Of a stretch of DNA of 64,000 nucleotides, positions 58,331 through 64,000 are shown in pieces. The DNA lies in assembly GCA_018105865.1 (NCBI GenBank), contig CM030870.1, positions 2,397,501 through 2,461,500 of the forward strand, written 5' to 3'. The notes below the pieces were generated by a model that worked only from the letters and a program-made list of their open reading frames with translations, had not been told where the DNA came from and searched no databases. This DNA comes from Metaphire vulgaris (taxonomy: Eukaryota; Annelida; Clitellata; Crassiclitellata; Megascolecidae). The translations under genes were made by a program, and so were the position numbers. How positions within the stretch are numbered: position 1 is the stretch's first letter; each line of letters begins with the position of its first letter.

Positions 58331-58477
58331 GTAATCTTGATTATCTATTTGTGTAGAAATATAAGGTTTCATGTTTGTCATTTGTGATGGAGATAGTTGG
58401 CTAGTTGCCTTCATTGCCACTACTTGACACAATTTTTGCATAAAAATTCTGGTTGAAAATCTCCAAGGAATGATATA

Positions 58478-59703
58478 CAGTCGACTCCACTTAAGTGGAT
58501 ACCTGATAATGGATAATTTGGTTAAGTGGAAAATATTCTGAAGTCCCGTTTTGAGCTCCATGTATTTCAATGGGACAGAGGTTTGTTTAAGTGGATATGC
58601 TGTAAGTGGATAATTTGCCTAACTGGATAACATTTTTTAGTCCCATGGCGGTTCATTCTGTATAAATGGTTACGGATAAGTGGATAACCAACCATCAACA
58701 CGGCCAAACTCACTGCCAAGTTGCCAACTGTTGCCGTGATTGGCTGAACCATTGCCCACAGCATTGGAAGGACGGAGCAACAAGCTGGAGGGCCATTTTC
58801 AAAGCTTCCTGCAAATGATTGGCTGATATGAACAGCTGCATAAAGTATAGAAAAGGCGGATAAACAGCGGGTTGAGCGCCAATTTGGGTTGCTTTTACCC
58901 AACAGTAGGGGTATGGAGGGCTTTGAACAGACCGTCAATTGGCGGTGGGGTTGCAACCAAATGTGACGCGTTCAATACGACTGGGGCAACTTCAAAGGTG
59001 GTCAGTAACAATGAAGACAAAGGGGAAGAGGTGTCAAAGTATGAAAGCCTCCCACGGACGTGGCGGCCACTCTCTAAGCACTGGACGTCCTTTGATGATT
59101 TATGGAGGCTAATGGCGGAACTTACTGTATATGCACTTGAAAACCAGATTGCTGACATCGGTCGTAAAACTGTTACTCATTGATCAACTACTAATTATTT
59201 TTATCGGAAATAGCACTAAATAGCAATGTGTATACTGTATACAGTAGTGCACTACAGGAATGTTTTAGTCTTTTAAGTTTTAACGGTTATATTACACATA
59301 AGCCTATGCATACAACAAATGAAGAAGTGTTCCGATGTACAGGAGAGGAACCCATATTCATAAAAATACTAAGCAGACATCTCCACTACTTTGAGCATGT
59401 TGTGAGAGCATCCCAAAACATGGACAATGCGAGAGCTCTACAGGAAGCAATTAAAAGCCCCCCAAAATCGTGGAGAAGACCAGTTGCTCGCCCAAGAACT
59501 ACCTGGACCAGAACAATTCAATCTGACTTGGCTCTGTGTATAGGTGGACTTTTCACTGCCTGGAAAAGGCTACGCTCTTGTCAGTGAGCTTGCTGATGAT
59601 GATGATGATGAAGCCTACGGCCAACTTCGGGTAAGTGGATATGCCACCTAACTGGATATTGTCGTGACGGTCCCAGGGCTATCCAGTTAAGCGGAGACGA
59701 CTG
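58478..59703. mobile_element. pogo/Tigger-like element, both ends present
   Basis: Flanked by TA. Ends are CAGTCGACTCCACTTAAG and AAGCGGAGACGACTG. Next to both ends are AAGTGGATA and AACTGGATA blocks, as in Tigger/pogo repeats. The middle (about 58640-59180) has remnants that could be the transposase C-terminus (plus-strand FDDLWRLMAELTVYALENQI). No catalytic box seen. An RTE fragment was inserted later at 59307-59610. Confidence 0.78.
59307..59610 (+). mobile_element. RTE-like 3' fragment in the Tigger, with empty-site evidence
   Basis: Open frame TTNEEVFRCTGEEPIFIKIL, RHLHYFEHVVRASQNMDNAR, RRPVARPRTTWTRTIQSDLA and LFTAWKRLRSCQ, then a stop and a (GAT)n tail. AAGCCTA is repeated at 59300-59306 and 59611-59617. 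The second Tigger copy (46038-46044) has AAGCCTA once, followed directly by CGGCCAACTTC. Confidence 0.83.
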
Positions 59704-60117
59704 TACCATATTTTCACACCAAATCGCTGCGGCTTATAGGTGATTTTACAATAAGAGGCCCCTTGATGCGACCTATGATAGTAAGCGGCTTATACAAAAT
59801 CATTTTTACAAATAACAGGAGGCCCTCTAACATAGAATAATTCTACCGGTAAATATAAATTCAGCAACGCCATCACTGCTAAATTAGCGCATCATGAGGC
59901 TTGTAAAATTAAACTTAGAAATAGTGTCAAAAGAAGTTTGTTTTACTTTATTACTAGCATTTTACCTGTGTTTCGCGGTGTTGCCGTATACTTTTCTCAA
60001 AACCCACAGCCATTGATCAAGAAAGTAGCCCAAAGCCCACTCAAAGGTTGTTGTCAGACTTAGGAGTGGATGAGTCATCTCGAGCCTGACAAACTTGTCC
60101 CAAAAGAATCTCTGCCT
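59704..60117. mobile_element. TACCATATTTTC left end, right end not found
   Basis: TACCATATTTTCACACCAAA directly abuts the Tigger end, sharing its TA. CGCTGCGGCTTATAGGTG follows, with CGGCTTATAC further in. No matching right end is seen before 64000. Confidence 0.5.
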
Positions 60118-60253
60118 GGGAAACGAGAGAGAGAGAGACAGAGAGAGAGAGACGGAGGGAGGGAGAGACCGAGGAAGGGAGGGAGAGACAGGGAGGAGAG
60201 GAGAGAGACGGAGGGAGGGAAGGAGACCGAGGAAGGGAGGGAGACGGTGAGAG

Positions 60254-60319
<66 letters not shown>

Positions 60320-60320
60320 G
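60118..60320. repeat. (GA)n purine tract with GGGA blocks
   Basis: Nearly pure purine for about 200 bp: (GA)n with GGAGGGAGGGAGA and GACGGAG interruptions and a perfect (GA)n stretch of about 60 bp at 60257-60317. A reading frame through it (R/E repeats) is not a gene. Confidence 0.9.
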
Positions 60321-60569
60321 GTTAGCCCAGTGCGTTCATGCTTTCACTGGTGCCACCCTCTTCTCCCGCACCCACTTCGCTGGCCCTACTACAGGCTGTG
60401 GTTGCTCGAGCCATTGAGGGAGGGTTGTGAAACGGCCTCTCTGACCGTTTGATTAATCCAGCTATTAAGCAAGGTTAGACAGTAAATAATTCAGATCATT
60501 CTTTTAACGTATTTCTCACGCCCTGGGCTATAAAAATACTTGACCTAAATTAAATTTTTGATTTGTTCC

Positions 60570-60807
60570 CCCCTCTTCTATTTTCAATCTGTCTCATGAT
60601 GTAATCTAATATATTGTTGAAGAGTATTGGTGATAGGACATATCTTTGTCTAAATCCTGTTTTGATTTTGAACTACTCAGTTTCTTCTCCGTCAATTCTG
60701 ATACATGCTAAAACTGTGCTGTTTAAATTTTCAATTGTCCTGATTATTTTGGCACGAATGCCATGTTTCATATGCATTCCAGAAAGAGTGAAATTAAAAG
60801 TTGTGGC
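60570..60807 (-). mobile_element. RTE-like RT fragment
   Basis: The minus strand reads NLNSTVLACIRIDGEE, FKIKTGFRQRYVLSPILFN and ILDYIMRQIENRRG. Nearly the same as 51323-51530, so from the same RTE family. The hAT element enters at 60816. Confidence 0.78.
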
Positions 60808-61616
60808 TGTGCATTCATGGGCGTAGCCAGCGGGGTGCAATTGCACCCACCAAGTGTCAAGTGGTAAAAAAAATTTAGTGCCATTATTTGAGCACTAGCA
60901 CTACAATGTACAATGCAATTATTACTTATTTACTTTCTGTTATCATTATTTTGTTTCCGGCATTTGTTAACATAAACATAATCGTCCATCGTGTCATATC
61001 TTTTCCTCACAAGTAAATAAAATTAACGAATTAAATATCACTTTGTTCAAATTTCTTTTGCATTGAGGCCAGTGATGCTGCAGATGCAATGCTGTCCAGT
61101 CAGAGACTCAGAATGCGCTACAGTAACAGTGCCAGTGGTCATACTGATTTAGCCTTAGCACGCTGATGCTGCTTTAGTTCACGTTTTACTACAGAATACT
61201 CACTAAGTTAACCAATAATCATTAATAATCTCTTACGCCTGGGATTCTGACGTCTGAGTCCCCAGTTAGTAAACATATCCTGTAACTCCAGAAAATAGAT
61301 TCATACTACCAATTTGTTAAATTCTAGACTGCAGTACACTTGATGTAATTTTGAGAGTAGGCTATATTGAATAAAAAATATTTAAATACTAAATGTGAGG
61401 ACTTGTTTAAAAAGCAGAAATCTGTTTTATGTAAGCATATATGCACGAAGTCAATTTTCATACGTGGCATTTATTTATTAGTTTTATTATTATCTGAACC
61501 AAAGAAAAAGCAACAAAAAAATTGCAGATTTCTTTCGGTCAAACCTGGACTCTCAAATTGCGGACCATCAGTAACAGGCACCCAACGTTGACAATAGGCT
61601 TTTAGCCAGTGCTGTC

Positions 61617-61935
61617 CAACGATTATTTATTTAATCACGATTAATCGCATTTTCTTTAGCAATGTTATTCTGGTCCCGAAGTAGTAATTAAATTGAAATA
61701 AACAATGCACCAGTTGCAGAACAGACTTTCAGAATTTCAACTAGTGACCACGCATAACGTTTTATAGCGCATGCATCATCCATTTCAGTCAACTCTAAGC
61801 AAAATCTCGTGACGCCATCACTTTCAAGCTCAGTTTTTAGAAGTTTCTTTAGAGAAATATGAGGCAATTAATTATGATGGGATTAACAGATTAACGCGTT
61901 AATCGCGCGTTAATTGCGATTAAAGGACATCACTA
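61617..61935. mobile_element. hAT-type MITE with ATTAATCGC inner repeats
   Basis: Ends are CAGTGCTGTCCAACGATTA and GCGATTAAAGGACATCACTA. Flanks CTTTTAGC (61609-61616) and CTTTTAAC (61936-61943) agree at 7 of 8. Elements with CAGTGCTGTCCAACGATTA ends are known from many animals. No coding. Confidence 0.8.
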
Positions 61936-62155
61936 CTTTTAACAAATGAAAACGCTTATGAAAGCTTTCCACTGCCAACAGTTTTGTCAACAGATTGTAC
62001 ATCAGATCCCAAAGTTATTATGCCACTGCCAAGTTGTGATGACGACGTAGATGTACACATTCTTCAACGGGCCCAATAGATATAGGTCATGTTATAAATA
62101 CTGTAAACTGAAGAACAAGGAAAATGTTGCAGAATTAGAAATTGGACAATGTCTT

Positions 62156-63661
62156 GGGGCCATCTATATATACGCCACGAGCTTAAGGGTGAGGGGTTCA
62201 AGCATTTGTGATGATGTGTGACGATGGGGGTAGCGAGTTTCAAGAATGTGGCGTCACATAACACTAAATATTTTATTAATACTGCAATGCTATGTTACTG
62301 CAAAATTGAATGTATTTTATACTTATAATAATTATACTGTATCTTTAACCAGTTGCAGAGGGATTTAATTTTTTAAGTCGTCCCCAATTGGGGTATTTAA
62401 TTTGGGGGAAAGGCGTTCATGTGAAAATGTGAACATACAAACTTTTAAACTTACTATATTTCAGGCTATATAGAAGCTAGAAAGATGCGGTTTGCACCGT
62501 TGTTTAGCATTTTTATTGCTCTTTCGAACCATCCATGCCAAATAAGAAAATTTTGGGGGTAGGGTCCACCCTACAGCCCAAAATAGGACCCCTCCCCAAC
62601 ATTTTGGTCAAATTTTGTTCCAAGCCCCATAGCAAAAATTTTTCCGTGGTAACCCCCAAACTGTGAGCAAGAAAGTTGTAAAGGGGTGTAATTGGAACAG
62701 AATAATGCAAAAATTTTGAAGATTGGACAAAATTTGCGGTAGTTATGATTTTTCAAACAATATTACTCATTGCTTGAAGAAATGACAATTTTGGGAACAG
62801 ATTTTCAATCTGAAAAACCGAACAACTCAGTATATTTCTGGCTATATAGAAGCTAGAAAGATGCGGTTTGCACCATTGTTTAGCATTTTTATTGCTTTTT
62901 CGAACTATCCATGCTAAAAAAGAAAATTTGGGGGGTAGGTCCACTCTACAGCCGAAAATCGGAACCCTCCTTCCCAAAAATTTCAAAGCGCAATAGCAAA
63001 AAATTTTCAGCGGTGACCCCTTAACTTTGAGCGAGAAAGTTTTAGGGTGGTGTAATTGGAACATAATAGTGCAAAAATTTTGAAGATCAGGCCAAAATTG
63101 GCATAGTTATGATTTTTCAAACCTCAGATTTGAGTCTTTTTCGAGGCATTTCAATGCAAAATCCCAGTATTTGGACAATCAGTGGCAAGTTTTCTTGCTT
63201 ATATAGTCAACAACAACGAAGAAAGTGCTTTCATCTATCGAATGGATAGTAACTAAATTGAAAAGTTACTCCCGGAGTCCCGGGGTGGTTTAAAACTGCA
63301 ATGTCCGGGATACAGACATGCTTATGTGGCGCACCGTTTTAAGATGGCGATACCCGTTTCGCTCCGATTTTCGTCCCGAATTTTCGTCCGCCGTTTATAG
63401 ACGGCGGTGCCTGGGAACGGGTTAAAAAAGAATTTGAAAACATTTCTGAATATTGTTTTGACTACAGTAGGCCTAATTACAATGAATATTTTCAAACGAA
63501 ACATTAATTTTGACATTGGAAAGACGACAAGATGGCGGGGAGGGGTTAACGTGTTGTGACGTCATATTTGAGGGAGTCTGACTTTTTGTGATGACGTGTG
63601 ACAAGGGAGGAGGGTGGTAAAAAACTGCCAATATCGCATGACGTCATTTATGGATGGCCCC
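62156..63661. mobile_element. GGGGCCATC-ended MITE
   Basis: Inverted ends GGGGCCATCTATATATACG and CATTTATGGATGGCCCC, with GACGTCA and ACGTCATCACAAAA-type blocks inside the right part. The target duplication is unclear. The TTAA element at 62349-63421 lies inside it. Confidence 0.55.
62349..63421 (-). mobile_element. TTAA-inserted element, copy F, reversed
   Basis: TTAA at 62345-62348 and 63422-63425. The right end, reversed, reads CCCGTTCCCAGGCACC, then palindrome CCGCCGTCTATAAACGGCGG and the partly decayed CGCCATCTTAAAACGGTGCG. Two internal units contain CTATATAGAAGCTAGAAAGA (about 62466 and 62842, about 376 bp apart). Same orientation as copy B. No coding. Confidence 0.85.
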
Positions 63662-63798
63662 TTGAGTGCCATCACTGTCATTATATAGTCAAATTGAATC
63701 AAGTTTGCTCGAGTCGATTATCGATATGCATATCCATTTTTTAATATAAGAATTGCACCCCCCCAAGACAAATTCCTAGCTATGCCACTGTGTGCATT

Positions 63799-64000
63799 TC
63801 TACATATTTAATAAATTTGTATTTCTATTAATATTTGAGATGGTGCTTTTTATTGGACCCTTTGATAGCCAATGATTTAAATTTGAGATAATAGTCATTC
63901 TTTACAAAGATGTCACTTGTTTGTGTTTGCAGCATGTTTTTTTTCTTCTGGTTGTTACTCTCTGGGTTGGCTTTAAACTTTAGAGTTGCAATAATTGATG
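63799..64000. other. No recognised feature
   Basis: Short AT-rich end of the window. No next USP48 exon seen. Confidence 0.4.

Larger units (their letters stand above)
60816..63790. mobile_element. hAT element with perfect 8-bp duplication, carrying nested inserts
   Basis: TGTGCATT on both sides (60808-60815, 63791-63798). Ends are CATGGGCGTAGCCAGC and CCTAGCTATGCCACTG, with GGGGTGCAATTGCACCC and GAATTGCACCCCCCC next to them. This TIR type (CAnTGGCGTAGCnAG ... GGGGTGCAA) is common in animal hATs. No transposase box was found inside. Nested in it are a hAT MITE (61617-61935) and a GGGGCCATC element (62156-63661) that itself holds a TTAA element. Confidence 0.85.

Noticed and set aside
60070..60417. 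Arg/Glu repeat open frame
   Set aside because: A translation of the (GA)n tract.

Overview
The window is animal nuclear DNA. It has phase-compatible spliced exons with GT/AG borders, introns up to about 14 kb, many decayed non-LTR retrotransposons, several superfamilies of cut-and-paste DNA transposon, a Helitron and long microsatellites. The one host gene is a clearly diverged USP48 (ubiquitin-specific protease 48), far less like the human protein than any vertebrate copy should be. This suggests an invertebrate. I cannot name the phylum.

Host gene: eight plus-strand exons (6561-6636, 9143-9266, 12531-12579, 26946-26992, 41370 or 41376-41492, 46246-46373, 47170-47373, 58206-58330) join in consistent phase. 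They encode the linker after the catalytic domain, the first DUSP domain, and a second DUSP-type segment split by an acidic linker. The catalytic-domain exons should lie upstream of the window. The third DUSP and the ubiquitin-like tail should lie downstream. I saw no other host gene.

Mobile DNA makes up most of the rest. 1-6560 (upstream of the first exon seen): an orphan transposable-element ORF, a small inverted-repeat element with telomere-like repeats, CR1/L2 fragments, and piggyBac and hAT relics. 6637-26945: RTE-like fragments, the first TTAA element, a CR1/L2 copy split by a hAT with a perfect 8-bp duplication, a LINE with ORF1 and tandem upstream repeats, and two copies of a TACCGTATTTTC-ended element. 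26993-46245: L2 tails, RTE copies, two more TTAA elements, a transposase-like relic, a mariner and a Tigger end. 47374-58205: two RTE copies with insertions, a hAT-split RT, and a Helitron that carries a C-rich minisatellite and a Mutator-like element. 58331-64000: a Tigger and a four-level nest of insertions.

The most interesting signal is a family of non-autonomous elements inserted at TTAA: six long copies (14101-15131, 24847-25878, 35186-36119, 38114-39469, 44290-45048, 62349-63421) and two possible micro-copies. In three cases removing the element and one TTAA restores the RTE reading frame, or the RTE sequence order, across the join. In a fourth case a sister repeat shows the empty site. 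The family carries subterminal palindromes whose arms change together between copies, and a tandem array of roughly 310-370 bp units whose number varies. A decayed piggyBac-like transposase lies in the same window, but no link to the family is shown.
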